DNA of 41,715 nt, taken from the NCBI GenBank assembly GCA_031366005.1, contig JANLZB010000020.1, forward strand, positions 1 through 41,715, read 5' to 3'. A program made the position numbers and the translations under genes. Under the pieces are notes generated by a model, which searched no databases, had not been told where the DNA came from, and worked only from the letters and a program-made list of their open reading frames with translations. This document shows, in pieces, positions 30,838 to 39,232 of this stretch. Position 1 is the stretch's first letter. The number at the start of each line of letters is the position of its first letter. Source of the stretch: JANLUX01 sp031366005 (lineage in GTDB: Bacteria; Bacteroidota; Bacteroidia; AKYH767-A; OLB10).

Positions 30838-32726
30838 CTCCTTACCAGTTTATTGTGCAACATTCCCTGTTGATACTGCTGAATAATTGCTTTTAATTTT
30901 TTTTCAAAAGGTAATGCCTCATTGGTTTTTTCTGCTAATAAATTATGTTCAAGGTTAACATCATTATGATAATCATATAATCCTGTCGAATGCTCACCAT
31001 CAAACTGAAGCACATATTCATTACTTATATATTGATAAGAATTGTTCATATAATTAATGGCAAAATGCTCATCCTTATCTGAAAATACATTTGTTCCAAA
31101 AGCAGAAAAATTTCCAGCGTAATGAAGATAAGAAAGTATTCCGGGTAAAATATCGGATTGTTGTGTAACAACATTGGTACTGCCTTTTAAATAATCAGCA
31201 GGAGAATAATAAATGATAGGGATTTTATAAATTCCTGTTCGTGTCTGATATTGAAATTGCCCCGCCGGACCTGTATGATCCGCTGTTATCACAAACAAAG
31301 TATTTTTAAACCACGGCTTTGATGATGCTTCAGTAAAAAAAGTTTTCAATGCGTAATCAGCGTAAGCTATACTTTCTTCAATGGGTAATGTTCCTTTCGG
31401 AAAATGGTTTTTATATTTTTCAGGTATGGTGTATGGATGATGTGATGAAAGAGAAAATATAGTTGTCACAAATGGCGAATGCATCTGTGAAAATTTCTCA
31501 ACACAATAATGATAATAAGGCTCATCATAAATACCCCAGTTTCCATCGTAATTATTTTTATCGCCAGTGTATTCATTTCGTCCGTAGTAGCGATCGTAAC
31601 CGGCAAGCCTGCAAAAATTATCAAACCCCATTGTTCCATTATTTCCTCCATGAAAAAATGCACTCTGATAACCTTTGGTTTTTAAAACAGATGCGATACT
31701 GTTTATTTTATTTGCATTATATGCTGAGGTAATAAAAGGTTCATTCATCAATGCAGGAAGTGAAGCAACTGTAGCAGGAATGCCTTCCACTGATCGTTTC
31801 GCATTGGCAAAAGCATTGGTGCAAACAAAACTTTGTGAGATTAATGAATCTAAAAATGGAGTGTATCCTTCACCATGATTAAAATAACCAATGTACTCTT
31901 TTGAAAAGCTTTCTAAAATTATCACAACCACATTCATTGGTTTAAATGCTGCTGTTGGATTTAATTGCTGATGAATATTAAAAAGCGATTTTGCTTCAGC
32001 ATCACTCATGTATTTGTTATCATTCAATTCATCTTTACCCAAAGTTTTAATGATAGTAAAAGGAGTATTTAGCACCAGCGGAATTAACTGTGGAGTTGCA
32101 TAACGTGCTGCAGTCTGCATGTTAATTGGTTTGTATTGAATCCCGCCCCTCGCACCAATAATAAACAACCCAATTAAAGGAATTATTAATAATGTCTGTT
32201 TCCAATAACTTACTTTCCAGGAAGCTAAATCGCTGTTAAAAGTTTTTCTGTAAAGTATTTCTGTAAAAACGAGTAGTACTAATACGAGGAGCAATATGTA
32301 CCAAAAATCCAAAACATATTGCCCGATATTATTTTTCATGTCATCGCCCATTGTGAAAAGATGAAAAAAATCTGCAGTGGTTCGTTTCTGCGCAAAACGG
32401 TAATAAATAAAATCAATCGCATTAAATAAAACTGCAGGAATGTTTATCGAATAGAAAACAATCTTAATTATTCGTTGATACCATTTCCTGTTAACCCAGG
32501 GAATTGGCAAAATGTGTAAAAGAATAAACAATGCATTTGTAATTAATATAGCATACAGATCAAAACGCAATCCATAAAAAAACAAAGGAATAATTACTTT
32601 TATTCCAGAAGTGTTGAACGAACTGTAATTGAAAATCAAAAAACAAAAACGACAAACTGAATAAAGTAGCAGCAACAATAATAAACGCTTAATTAAAACT
32701 TTATATGGCTCCCAGAATTGCTGCAC
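30834..32726 (-). CDS. LTA synthase-like membrane sulfatase
   Basis: This 630-aa protein has about five membrane segments in residues 1-200, followed by a periplasmic alkaline-phosphatase/sulfatase domain: VVVIILESFSKEYIGYFN with the metal-binding Glu, FANAKRSVEGIPATVASLP at the catalytic region, FFHGGNNGTMGFDNF, SLSSHHPY and TADHTG for the second metal site. LtaS-type enzymes transfer phosphoglycerol from a lipid donor. In Gram-negatives the homologues modify glycans or lipids. The start is a GTG placed 4 nt after a TACATTTG box, suggesting a leaderless mRNA. It is coupled to the lipid kinase downstream, which could recycle the diacylglycerol released. Confidence 0.9.
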   Translation of the reverse strand: MQQFWEPYKVLIKRLLLLLLLYSVCRFCFLIFNYSSFNTSGIKVIIPLFFYGLRFDLYAILITNALFILLHILPIPWVNRKWYQRIIKIVFYSINIPAVLFNAIDFIYYRFAQKRTTADFFHLFTMGDDMKNNIGQYVLDFWYILLLVLVLLVFTEILYRKTFNSDLASWKVSYWKQTLLIIPLIGLFIIGARGGIQYKPINMQTAARYATPQLIPLVLNTPFTIIKTLGKDELNDNKYMSDAEAKSLFNIHQQLNPTAAFKPMNVVVIILESFSKEYIGYFNHGEGYTPFLDSLISQSFVCTNAFANAKRSVEGIPATVASLPALMNEPFITSAYNANKINSIASVLKTKGYQSAFFHGGNNGTMGFDNFCRLAGYDRYYGRNEYTGDKNNYDGNWGIYDEPYYHYCVEKFSQMHSPFVTTIFSLSSHHPYTIPEKYKNHFPKGTLPIEESIAYADYALKTFFTEASSKPWFKNTLFVITADHTGPAGQFQYQTRTGIYKIPIIYYSPADYLKGSTNVVTQQSDILPGILSYLHYAGNFSAFGTNVFSDKDEHFAINYMNNSYQYISNEYVLQFDGEHSTGLYDYHNDVNLEHNLLAEKTNEALPFEKKLKAIIQQYQQGMLHNKLVRR

Positions 32727-32730
32727 GCGG

Positions 32731-32738
32731 CAAATGTA
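32731..32738 (-). promoter_or_regulatory. -7 box TACATTTG of the sulfatase-lipid kinase operon
   Basis: It is a perfect TAnnTTTG on the minus strand, 4 nt before the GTG start (CCGC spacer). Confidence 0.7.
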
Positions 32739-32883
32739 GAAGTTATTGGAAAAGTGTATAAGAGTTCACGTTTACTCTCCATTTTATTTATTTTAAAAAA
32801 AAATAAAAACGCATGCAACTAATTTCAATCAAAATCCGTTATGATAATTACACAGGTCCAAAACCAGTGCTTTAAGTTTTTTT

Positions 32884-32926
32884 GGAAAGCCCGTAGAGAA
32901 GAGGCTACCGGGCTTTCCGCTTTTTT
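32884..32926 (+). terminator. Strong terminator without an upstream gene
   Basis: GGAAAGCCCGTAG (32884-32896) pairs with CTACCGGGCTTTCC (32905-32918) with one bulged base, followed by GC and TTTTTT. No plus-strand gene precedes it for 150 bp. It stands in the leader of the gene at 32989, as an attenuator or as the end of a small RNA would. Confidence 0.75.
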
Positions 32927-32988
32927 ATGGTTCAACAAAATAAATTTTTCGCGAGGTATTGCAAATAAGCATATTTTTATCTCAAACA

Positions 32989-33768
32989 ATGAAACTTCCA
33001 ACACAAATTACTTTCACCTTATTGATATGTTTTCTTTGCATCGGTAAACTTTATTCACAAGTTGGATATGATGATGTGGTTTATCTTAAAAACGGAAGTA
33101 TCATCCATGGAATGATTATAGAACAAGTGCCGGGACAATCGCTAAAAATTCAAACACGCGACCGGAACATTTTCGTTTATAAAATGGATGAAGTGCAAAA
33201 AATAGCCAAAGAATATACGGGTTCAAAAAAACGATATGAAGAAGTTTCAGAGATGATTGCACATCCCTATTCAGGTTTTACATTTGGAATTGAAACCAGT
33301 ATTGGTTCCGGTATATCAAATTATAATACCAACCGGAGTACTATTGCTGCACATGCATTATTTGGATATATGCATAAAAGCAAGTTTACTGTGGGTGCAA
33401 GGACTGGTTTCAGCAATTGGGATATTAATAAACATACAGATAATACACCTGTAACTACAGTGGAGCTTAGCGTTGCAGTGAGAGTTCATCCTTTGCTCAA
33501 CCGTTTCTCCCCAATGCTTCTGGCTGACGCAGGATACGGAATAGTGAATGATAATTTTAATGCAACCGGAGGACTTATTATTAATACAGGTGTGGGAGGC
33601 AGAATAAATCTAACGCAAAAACGCGGGATTGGGCTTTCTGTGTGTTACAAAATGCAGCGAATTACTTTAAATAGTAATGTATATAATTATTATACTAACC
33701 TCAATACAGAACAAACAAAATCATTTTGGCTACAGGCAATTTGCCTGAATGCTGCATTTTATTTCTAA
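32989..33768 (+). CDS. Secreted protein, probable outer-membrane beta-barrel (paralog 1)
   Basis: This is 259 aa from the ATG at 32989, with a signal peptide (KLPTQITFTLLICFLCIGKL, cleavage near YSQ). Residues 25-70 form a conserved small domain (DDVVYLKNGSIIHGMIIEQV, then SLKIQTRDRNIFVYKMDEVQ) seen in many Bacteroidota envelope proteins. The remainder has alternating beta strands ending in an aromatic residue (AAFYF), as expected for an outer-membrane barrel. The next gene is a clear paralog. Function is unknown. Confidence 0.8.
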   Translation: MKLPTQITFTLLICFLCIGKLYSQVGYDDVVYLKNGSIIHGMIIEQVPGQSLKIQTRDRNIFVYKMDEVQKIAKEYTGSKKRYEEVSEMIAHPYSGFTFGIETSIGSGISNYNTNRSTIAAHALFGYMHKSKFTVGARTGFSNWDINKHTDNTPVTTVELSVAVRVHPLLNRFSPMLLADAGYGIVNDNFNATGGLIINTGVGGRINLTQKRGIGLSVCYKMQRITLNSNVYNYYTNLNTEQTKSFWLQAICLNAAFYF

Positions 33769-33799
33769 ATAAAAATATATCCAAATCACCATTTATCAC

Positions 33800-34612
33800 A
33801 TGAACAAAAAAATAAGTGCACTGTTAATATTGTTATTATTCGTTCTCACAGGTAAAGTATCAGCACAAGCAGGTTATGAAGATGTTGTATATCTGAAAAA
33901 CGGCAGCGTTGTACACGGAATGATTGTAGAACAGGTACCCAATGAATCAGTAAAAATTCAAACAAAAGGAAAAGATGTTTTTGTTTTTAAGATGGATGAA
34001 ATTGAAAAGATAACTAAAGAGAAACTATCTGTTAAAGCAGAAAAAGCACCTGAATCAAATGATATTAAAAAAGATCCTTACACCGGATATTCACTTACAC
34101 TCGAAAGTCATTTAGGAGAAGGAACAAGTAAAAATGCATTGAACGAAACCACCATCGGTATGCATGTGATTAATGGGATTACAATTAATAGTGCGTATTC
34201 ACTGGGTGTCGGCATTGGCTTTGATATCATTAATGAAAACCGTAGTTATTATAAAAATTATCCTGACTATTATAACTACAATCATGAATATCTTGTAATG
34301 ACTTATTTTATTGATGCCAGGGCTTTTCCGATAAAATCTAAAATCTCACCCATGATTATTTTAGATTATGGTTACTCCGCTGGTGTTTTCAGTAATTATA
34401 TAACCGGAGGATTTTTGCTTAATGCTGGTGTTGGCACTAAGCTTAACTTTACCAGAAGACTGGCTTTAAATTTAAGCCTGACTTATAAGGTTCAACAACT
34501 TCATTACAAGCAAAATGACAATTACTATAATTACAATGGAGTTAATCAGAATGTTCATCCGGATAATTTTTCGCTGCAATATCTTTGTCTCGCAATAGGA
34601 ATTACATTGTAA
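33800..34612 (+). CDS. Secreted protein, probable outer-membrane beta-barrel (paralog 2)
   Basis: This 270-aa protein has a signal peptide ending KVSAQ. The N-terminal domain (EDVVYLKNGSVVHGMIVEQV, VKIQTKGKDVFVFKMDEIEK) is nearly the same as in paralog 1, whereas the barrel-like part has diverged and contains Tyr/Asn-rich loops (SYYKNYPDYYNYNHEY). Tandem duplication is evident, with only 31 bp between the genes, so they probably share a transcript. No enzymatic motif is seen. Confidence 0.8.
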   Translation: MNKKISALLILLLFVLTGKVSAQAGYEDVVYLKNGSVVHGMIVEQVPNESVKIQTKGKDVFVFKMDEIEKITKEKLSVKAEKAPESNDIKKDPYTGYSLTLESHLGEGTSKNALNETTIGMHVINGITINSAYSLGVGIGFDIINENRSYYKNYPDYYNYNHEYLVMTYFIDARAFPIKSKISPMIILDYGYSAGVFSNYITGGFLLNAGVGTKLNFTRRLALNLSLTYKVQQLHYKQNDNYYNYNGVNQNVHPDNFSLQYLCLAIGITL

Positions 34613-34717
34613 AATCTACAGGGAATTACTTTTTTTATTTTTCATTACTTAACTTACCAATACTTTGATGTTAATATCTTATGCTGACATTAAAAGTATT
34701 GCTCGCAAGCATCCCTT

Positions 34718-34725
34718 TACATTTG
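34718..34725 (+). promoter_or_regulatory. -7 box TACATTTG of the glycosyltransferase-sigma operon
   Basis: It is a perfect TAnnTTTG, 22 nt before the ATG at 34748. A TTG lies 16 nt upstream. Confidence 0.65.
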
Positions 34726-34747
34726 TGTCTTTATCTGACTAAGAGTT

Positions 34748-35872
34748 ATGAACGTGAATTATGAGTTGGTGGGGTTTATATTATCAGGAATTTGTGCGGT
34801 CACATGGCTGGTACAATTGTATTATCAAATCATGCATCTGAGCAGAACCGGTTTTGCCAAAATAAATAATATAACCAATACCACTCCACCCGTTTCAGTG
34901 ATTATATGTGCAAAGAATGAGCTTAAAAATCTTCGGACATTTTTACCATCTATCGTGGAGCAGGATTATCCAAAATATCAGGTGGTGGTAGTAAATGATT
35001 GTTCATGGGATGAATCAAATAAGTACCTTGAAGAAATGGAAGATGCATATCCTCATCTTAAAGTAATAACCATTAAAGAACAGGAAAAATATCCTCATGC
35101 AAAAAAACTTGCGCTTACTTTAGGAATAAAAGGTGCTGAGCATGACTGGCTACTATTGACTGATGCTGATTGTAAACCAGCCGGCAAAGATTGGATTAAA
35201 ACCATGGCTCGAAACTTTAGCGGTAATACAGAAATTGTATTAGGTTATGGAGCATATATGAAGGAAGATGGGTTATTGAATAAATGGATTCGTTTTGATA
35301 CTGTGTATAATGCATTATTTTATTTTTCACGAGCTTTACAAAACAAAGCTTATATGGGAGTGGGACGTAATCTTGCTTATCGCAAATCACTTTATTTTCG
35401 CAATAAAGGTTTTGCCAGTCATTATCATATCATGTCGGGCGATGATGATCTTTTTGTAAATGAAACGGCATCAAAAGATAATACAAGTGTTGAGCTTGAT
35501 CAGGCTTCGTTTACTTATTCTAAACCGGTAGCTTCATTTAATGCATGGTTGAAACAAAAGAAACGGCACATGAGTACAGGTAGCTTATACAAGTTACGAG
35601 ATAAAATTTTTCTCGGCACTTACTTCTTATCACTTAGTTTATTCTATGTCAGTTCAATTATTTTAATAATTCTGAAACTGTTTCCTGAATTAGTCGTAAG
35701 CATGTTCATAATCCGGCTTGCAGCACAAATGATTATCTTCCATAAAGGCACCAAAAAACTTGGAGAAAACGACCTTATCTGGTTAACTCCAGTTTTTGAT
35801 TTGGTGCTTGCTTTTGTATATCCGTTGCTTTCCGGTTCGAATTTGTTTATCAAAACTAAATCATGGAAATAA
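34748..35872 (+). CDS. Glycosyltransferase family 2, membrane-bound
   Basis: This is a 374-aa protein. An N-terminal membrane segment (about 8-27) precedes the GT-A domain with SVIICAKNELKNLRTFLPSI, VVVVNDCSWDES, the metal-binding LLLTDADCKP, GDDDLFVNE (catalytic acidic region) and KQKKRHMSTG in the position of the QxxRW motif. Two or three further membrane segments at about 290-365 follow. It resembles processive or lipid-linked sugar transferases. The acceptor is unknown. Its last 10 bp overlap the sigma-factor gene, so expression of the two is coupled. Confidence 0.9.
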   Translation: MNVNYELVGFILSGICAVTWLVQLYYQIMHLSRTGFAKINNITNTTPPVSVIICAKNELKNLRTFLPSIVEQDYPKYQVVVVNDCSWDESNKYLEEMEDAYPHLKVITIKEQEKYPHAKKLALTLGIKGAEHDWLLLTDADCKPAGKDWIKTMARNFSGNTEIVLGYGAYMKEDGLLNKWIRFDTVYNALFYFSRALQNKAYMGVGRNLAYRKSLYFRNKGFASHYHIMSGDDDLFVNETASKDNTSVELDQASFTYSKPVASFNAWLKQKKRHMSTGSLYKLRDKIFLGTYFLSLSLFYVSSIILIILKLFPELVVSMFIIRLAAQMIIFHKGTKKLGENDLIWLTPVFDLVLAFVYPLLSGSNLFIKTKSWK

Positions 35873-36597
35873 TAATGAACACTATCACTCTTAGTCAACC
35901 ACGCATAAAAACTAAAGTTAAAGAAGACACTCAATATTATCAAAGACAACCAAAAATATCTATGGAAAAATCGAGGACATTAGAACCAGAAGCACTACAA
36001 CATTTGTCTGATAAAGCTATCCGCGATTATAAGTTAGTGCGAAAAGCAATCGAAGAAGGAGATCAAAAGTCATTTGCTGAAATGATGGCATTATACAAAG
36101 ACTCGATTTATTACATGTTGCTCAAAATGGTGAATAACCGTGATGACGCAGACGATCTGACCATCGAAGCCTTTGGCAAGGCATTTAAAAACATAAGGCA
36201 ATATACACCTGACTATGCATTCAGCACCTGGCTCTTTAAGATCGCGACCAACAATTGCATTGATTTTATCCGCAAAAAACGTAAAATGCTGATGGCATTT
36301 GATAACACAATGGTGAATGATGAAGGCGAAACCATCACGCTTGACGTTAAATCTGATGGTATAGGTCCAGAGGAAGTCCTGATAAAAAAACAAAAGAAGG
36401 GAGACTTGCGTGATATAATAGAAAAACTTAAACCCCGCTATCGTACTTTAATAGAAATGAGATATTACCAGGAATTATCTTATGAAGAGATTGCACTGGA
36501 AATGAGCCTTCCATTGGGTACAGTAAAAGCCCAGCTTTACCGTGCAAGAGAATTTTTATACCAGGTAATGAAAAATACGGAATACATTTCGCACTAA
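35863..36597 (+). CDS. ECF-type RNA polymerase sigma factor
   Basis: This is 244 aa from the ATG at 35863, which overlaps the glycosyltransferase stop. An ATG at 35875 is an alternative. A non-conserved 55-residue N-terminal extension precedes sigma region 2 (FAEMMALYKDSIYYMLLKMV, DADDLTIEAFGKAFKN, FSTWLFKIATNNCIDFIRKK) and region 4 (LKPRYRTLIEMRYYQELSYE, then PLGTVKAQLYRARE). No anti-sigma factor gene follows, so control must come from elsewhere or from the N-terminal extension. Confidence 0.92.
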   Translation: MEIIMNTITLSQPRIKTKVKEDTQYYQRQPKISMEKSRTLEPEALQHLSDKAIRDYKLVRKAIEEGDQKSFAEMMALYKDSIYYMLLKMVNNRDDADDLTIEAFGKAFKNIRQYTPDYAFSTWLFKIATNNCIDFIRKKRKMLMAFDNTMVNDEGETITLDVKSDGIGPEEVLIKKQKKGDLRDIIEKLKPRYRTLIEMRYYQELSYEEIALEMSLPLGTVKAQLYRAREFLYQVMKNTEYISH

Positions 36598-36649
36598 GGA
36601 ATCATAATTCAGGATTGGAGCTTCCACCCTACTCTTATATTGATTTTAT

Positions 36650-36679
36650 TTGCCCCATGAAATAAGAAACATGGGGCAA
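36650..36679 (+). promoter_or_regulatory. Hairpin covering the rsmG start codon
   Basis: A perfect 10-bp stem, TTGCCCCATG (36650-36659) / CATGGGGCAA (36670-36679), has a 10-nt loop. The rsmG ATG (36671-36673) is inside the right arm. It could terminate the sigma-factor transcript, limit rsmG translation, or both. Confidence 0.7.
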
Positions 36680-37303
36680 ATTATTTTAATACAAAAATAT
36701 TTTCCTGAGCTAACAATAGAGCAATCACATCAGTTTGAAATGCTGATGCCGCTTTTTGCAGAATGGAACAACAAAATAAATCTTATTTCCAGAAAGGATA
36801 TTGAACATTTTTATGAGCATCATGTGCTTCATTCACTATCCATAGCTAAGTTTATTCAGTTTAAAGAAGGAGCGAATGTGATAGATGTTGGTACCGGAGG
36901 AGGTTTTCCCGGCATACCATTGGCAATAATTTTTCCTCAGGTAAATTTTACATTGGTTGATTCCATTACAAAAAAAATTAAAGTGGTAGAAGACATTATT
37001 CAAAAGCTTGGATTACAAAATGTGAAAACGCTTAATATGCGTGCTGAGAATATTAAATTAAAAGCGGATTACATTATTAGCCGTGCCACTGCACCATTAA
37101 ACGAACTTATTAATTGGACAAATCACACTTTACAAAACAATCAGGTTGGCTCCATGCCAAATGGCTGGATCACTTTAAAAGGTGGCGATCTTAGCGAAGA
37201 GTTAAAACCTTTCGAAAAACAAGTGGTGATAGAACTGATTAGCAGTTATTTTTCTGAATCTTTTTTTGAGACAAAGAAAATTGTGTACCTGCCTTACAAA
37301 TGA
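36671..37303 (+). CDS. rsmG: 16S rRNA (guanine-N7) methyltransferase RsmG
   Basis: This is 210 aa from the ATG at 36671. It methylates G527 of 16S rRNA. AdoMet-binding motif DVGTGGGFPGIPLAI (72-86) and the preceding NLISRKDIEHFYEHHVLHSL are diagnostic, followed by LVDSITKKIKVVEDI and IISRATAPLNELINW. The frame is open from a TTG at 36650, but homologues start close to IQKYFPEL, favouring the ATG. That start lies in a stable hairpin. Confidence 0.93.
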   Translation: MGQIILIQKYFPELTIEQSHQFEMLMPLFAEWNNKINLISRKDIEHFYEHHVLHSLSIAKFIQFKEGANVIDVGTGGGFPGIPLAIIFPQVNFTLVDSITKKIKVVEDIIQKLGLQNVKTLNMRAENIKLKADYIISRATAPLNELINWTNHTLQNNQVGSMPNGWITLKGGDLSEELKPFEKQVVIELISSYFSESFFETKKIVYLPYK

Positions 37304-37369
37304 ATAATAAAATTGCTGGTAAAAAGTGGATTTCGCTAAACATTAGTTCTAATCATTAAACTTTTTTTC

Positions 37370-37377
37370 TACATTTG
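37370..37377 (+). promoter_or_regulatory. -7 box TACATTTG of rpmH
   Basis: It is a perfect TAnnTTTG, 30 nt before the rpmH ATG. Confidence 0.7.
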
Positions 37378-37407
37378 CGCTCCATAAAAAAATAAAGCTG
37401 AAAGAAA

Positions 37408-37572
37408 ATGAAAAGGACATATCAACCTTCGAATAGAAAAAGAAAAAGTAAACACGGTTTTCGTGAACGTATGAGTACTGCTAATGGACGCAGGGTTCTT
37501 GCTGCACGAAGAGCCAAAGGTCGTCATAAACTCACTGTAAGCGATGAGCCTGCTGTAAGAGAGAAATACTAA
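37408..37572 (+). CDS. rpmH: 50S ribosomal protein L34
   Basis: This short 54-aa gene reads MKRTYQPSNRKRKSKHGFRE, then RMSTANGRRVLAARRAKGRH and KLTVSDEPAVREKY, the highly conserved L34 sequence. It has its own promoter and a strong terminator. rnpA and dnaA, common neighbours of rpmH elsewhere, are absent. Confidence 0.98.
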   Translation: MKRTYQPSNRKRKSKHGFRERMSTANGRRVLAARRAKGRHKLTVSDEPAVREKY

Positions 37573-37590
37573 GATATTACTAGTTAAAAA

Positions 37591-37625
37591 AGAGGCTGTT
37601 CAGCATTATGGACAGCCTCTTTTTT
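37591..37625 (+). terminator. Terminator of rpmH
   Basis: The stem AGAGGCTGT (37591-37599) / ACAGCCTCT (37612-37620) is followed by TTTTTATT. Confidence 0.9.
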
Positions 37626-37711
37626 ATTGTAAAGAAGTCAGCAATTATATTTTTATTAGAGAGTCTGCAATTTCAAGGTTCTGATAAAACAAATTTTACA
37701 ATACCCACCCT

Positions 37712-37751
37712 AAACAGCAAAAGCCTCGTTTTCACGAGGCTTTTGCTGTTT
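37712..37751 (-). terminator. Long hairpin, terminator of the T9SS gene
   Basis: A 17-bp perfect stem, AAACAGCAAAAGCCTCG (37712-37728) / CGAGGCTTTTGCTGTTT (37735-37751), has a 6-nt loop, placed just past the stop of the minus-strand gene. It could also act on plus-strand readthrough. Confidence 0.8.
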
Positions 37752-37768
37752 GAATTAAACTTTGATTA

Positions 37769-38545
37769 TTATTTTACCGTAATTCTCCTTGTAACAGTTC
37801 CCTTCAATGTTTGAATTTTTATCAAATACAAACCGGGATGCTGGTTACCAAGATCAATAGTATAACGATTTGCATTTATACGTTCGAGGTTAATATCAGC
37901 AATTTTGCTTCCTAATAAATTGTAAACATTAATAACTGGAGAAGCGTTAATTGTCTCATTAAAAGTAATATTCACCACGCCTTCTGTAGGAGTTGGATAA
38001 AGATTTATCGCTTCATCATAATTATGTGAGTTTATCCCGATAACACTTGAAGTAACACTGAAATCATCAAAAGCAACATTACCTGTATCCTTATCATAAA
38101 AGAATTTAATCCATTTTGTACCATTGGTTAACGGTAAATGTTGCATAGCTCCTGTTGTGGAAATAGGAGGGTTAAAAACATGAACCGGTGCCCACGTAGT
38201 GCTATCAGAACTTTCATATACATAAAAGGTGCTTAGTGCAAGAGTACCACCTGTAGCAGCATTTCCTTTCATCCAGAAATGTACACTGTCAGCTCCGGCA
38301 AACATTGGGGTAATTGCTGTTGTACTATCTCTTCCAAATTTATATGAATGCGGACCACTGGGACCGCTGCTGGTTGTGCTGGTATAATAACTGAATGGAC
38401 CTGTGTAGGACAAATACCAGCCGTTATAATTCGCTCCTGAAAGACTATCGTAATTATTGAAGTTATCACTAAGAACAACAGTTTGTGCTTTTCCGTAATA
38501 AGCTGTAAAAATTATGAATGTTAATAGAATGTAGAGTTTTTTCAT
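37769..38545 (-). CDS. Type IX-secreted protein with C-terminal sorting domain
   Basis: This is a 258-aa protein. The signal peptide (MKKLYILLTFIIFTAYYGKA) is followed by a jelly-roll-like beta domain (DNFNNYDSLSGANYNGWYLS, later VHFWMKGNAATGGTLALST and GNVAFDDFSVTSSV), as in MAM/carbohydrate-binding surface proteins. The T9SS type A sorting domain occupies about residues 180-258 (INLYPTPTEGVVNITFNE, VYNLLGSKIADI, GLYLIKIQTLKG). It should be exported and attached to the cell surface by the type IX system. The ligand is unknown. A long hairpin follows its stop. Confidence 0.88.
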   Translation of the reverse strand: MKKLYILLTFIIFTAYYGKAQTVVLSDNFNNYDSLSGANYNGWYLSYTGPFSYYTSTTSSGPSGPHSYKFGRDSTTAITPMFAGADSVHFWMKGNAATGGTLALSTFYVYESSDSTTWAPVHVFNPPISTTGAMQHLPLTNGTKWIKFFYDKDTGNVAFDDFSVTSSVIGINSHNYDEAINLYPTPTEGVVNITFNETINASPVINVYNLLGSKIADINLERINANRYTIDLGNQHPGLYLIKIQTLKGTVTRRITVK

Positions 38546-38599
38546 ATTATTCTTTTTAATATCGTTGCAAATGTAAGTAAAAACATAACCGTTAATTGT

Positions 38600-39163
38600 T
38601 TATTTATTGTTAAACTGATTCATAGTAAGATTTATGCCAACTGCAACAAAACTCTTCACTATTTCTACAGCAGCATTAGTTCTTTCAGGTAATAATTTTT
38701 TCTCTTCCGCATTCCATTGGCTTAACACATAATTAACCTGTTGACCTTTTCCAAAATTATTGCCAATTCCAAAACGTAACCGTGCAAAGGATTCAGTATT
38801 TAAAATCTCAATAATGTTTGTAAGACCATTATGACCTGCACTACCACCTTTTTGCCGCAGTCGTAATGATCCAAAAGGCAATGCAAGATCATCTGTAATT
38901 ACCAAAAGATTTTCTGTTTTTATTTTTTCCTGTTGCATCCAGTAATTAACAGCATCACCGCTAAGGTTCATATAAGTTGTTGGCTTAATAAGAATTACTG
39001 TTCTTCCGCGAAAGCGTAATTCTGCTACAGATGCTTTTCGCTCAGTAACGAAGGATACTTCAGCAGATGCAGCCATTGTATCAACTATATTAAAGCCAAT
39101 ATTATGACGGGTATTTTCATACTCAGCACCAATGTTTCCTAATCCTGCAATTAAATATTTCAA
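38600..39163 (-). CDS. pth: Peptidyl-tRNA hydrolase
   Basis: This 187-aa protein frees tRNA from stalled peptidyl-tRNA. Catalytic and substrate-binding residues are in place: N10 and H20 (GLGNIGAEYENTRHNIGF), the TYMNLSGDAV loop with N68 and the Asp in ITDDLALPFGSLRLR, plus GSAGHNGLTNI and RLRFGIGNN. It is in the usual Bacteroidota order after rplY on the same strand, with a terminator hairpin between them. Confidence 0.97.
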   Translation of the reverse strand: MKYLIAGLGNIGAEYENTRHNIGFNIVDTMAASAEVSFVTERKASVAELRFRGRTVILIKPTTYMNLSGDAVNYWMQQEKIKTENLLVITDDLALPFGSLRLRQKGGSAGHNGLTNIIEILNTESFARLRFGIGNNFGKGQQVNYVLSQWNAEEKKLLPERTNAAVEIVKSFVAVGINLTMNQFNNK

Positions 39164-39179
39164 TATGTTTAAATAAAAT

Positions 39180-39203
39180 GAGGAACCTGTTTCCAGATTC
39201 CTC
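39180..39203 (-). terminator. Terminator after rplY, GAAA tetraloop
   Basis: On the minus strand, GAGGAATCTG-GAAA-CAGGTTCCTC forms a 10-bp RNA stem with one U-G pair and a GNRA loop, followed by ATTTTATTT. Confidence 0.75.
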
Positions 39204-39232
39204 TTTACAATTTCAAATTATAAGATTTTAAA

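Noticed and set aside
32841..33047. 68-codon plus-strand frame spanning the terminator
   Set aside because: It runs through the hairpin and into the signal-peptide region of the real gene in another frame.
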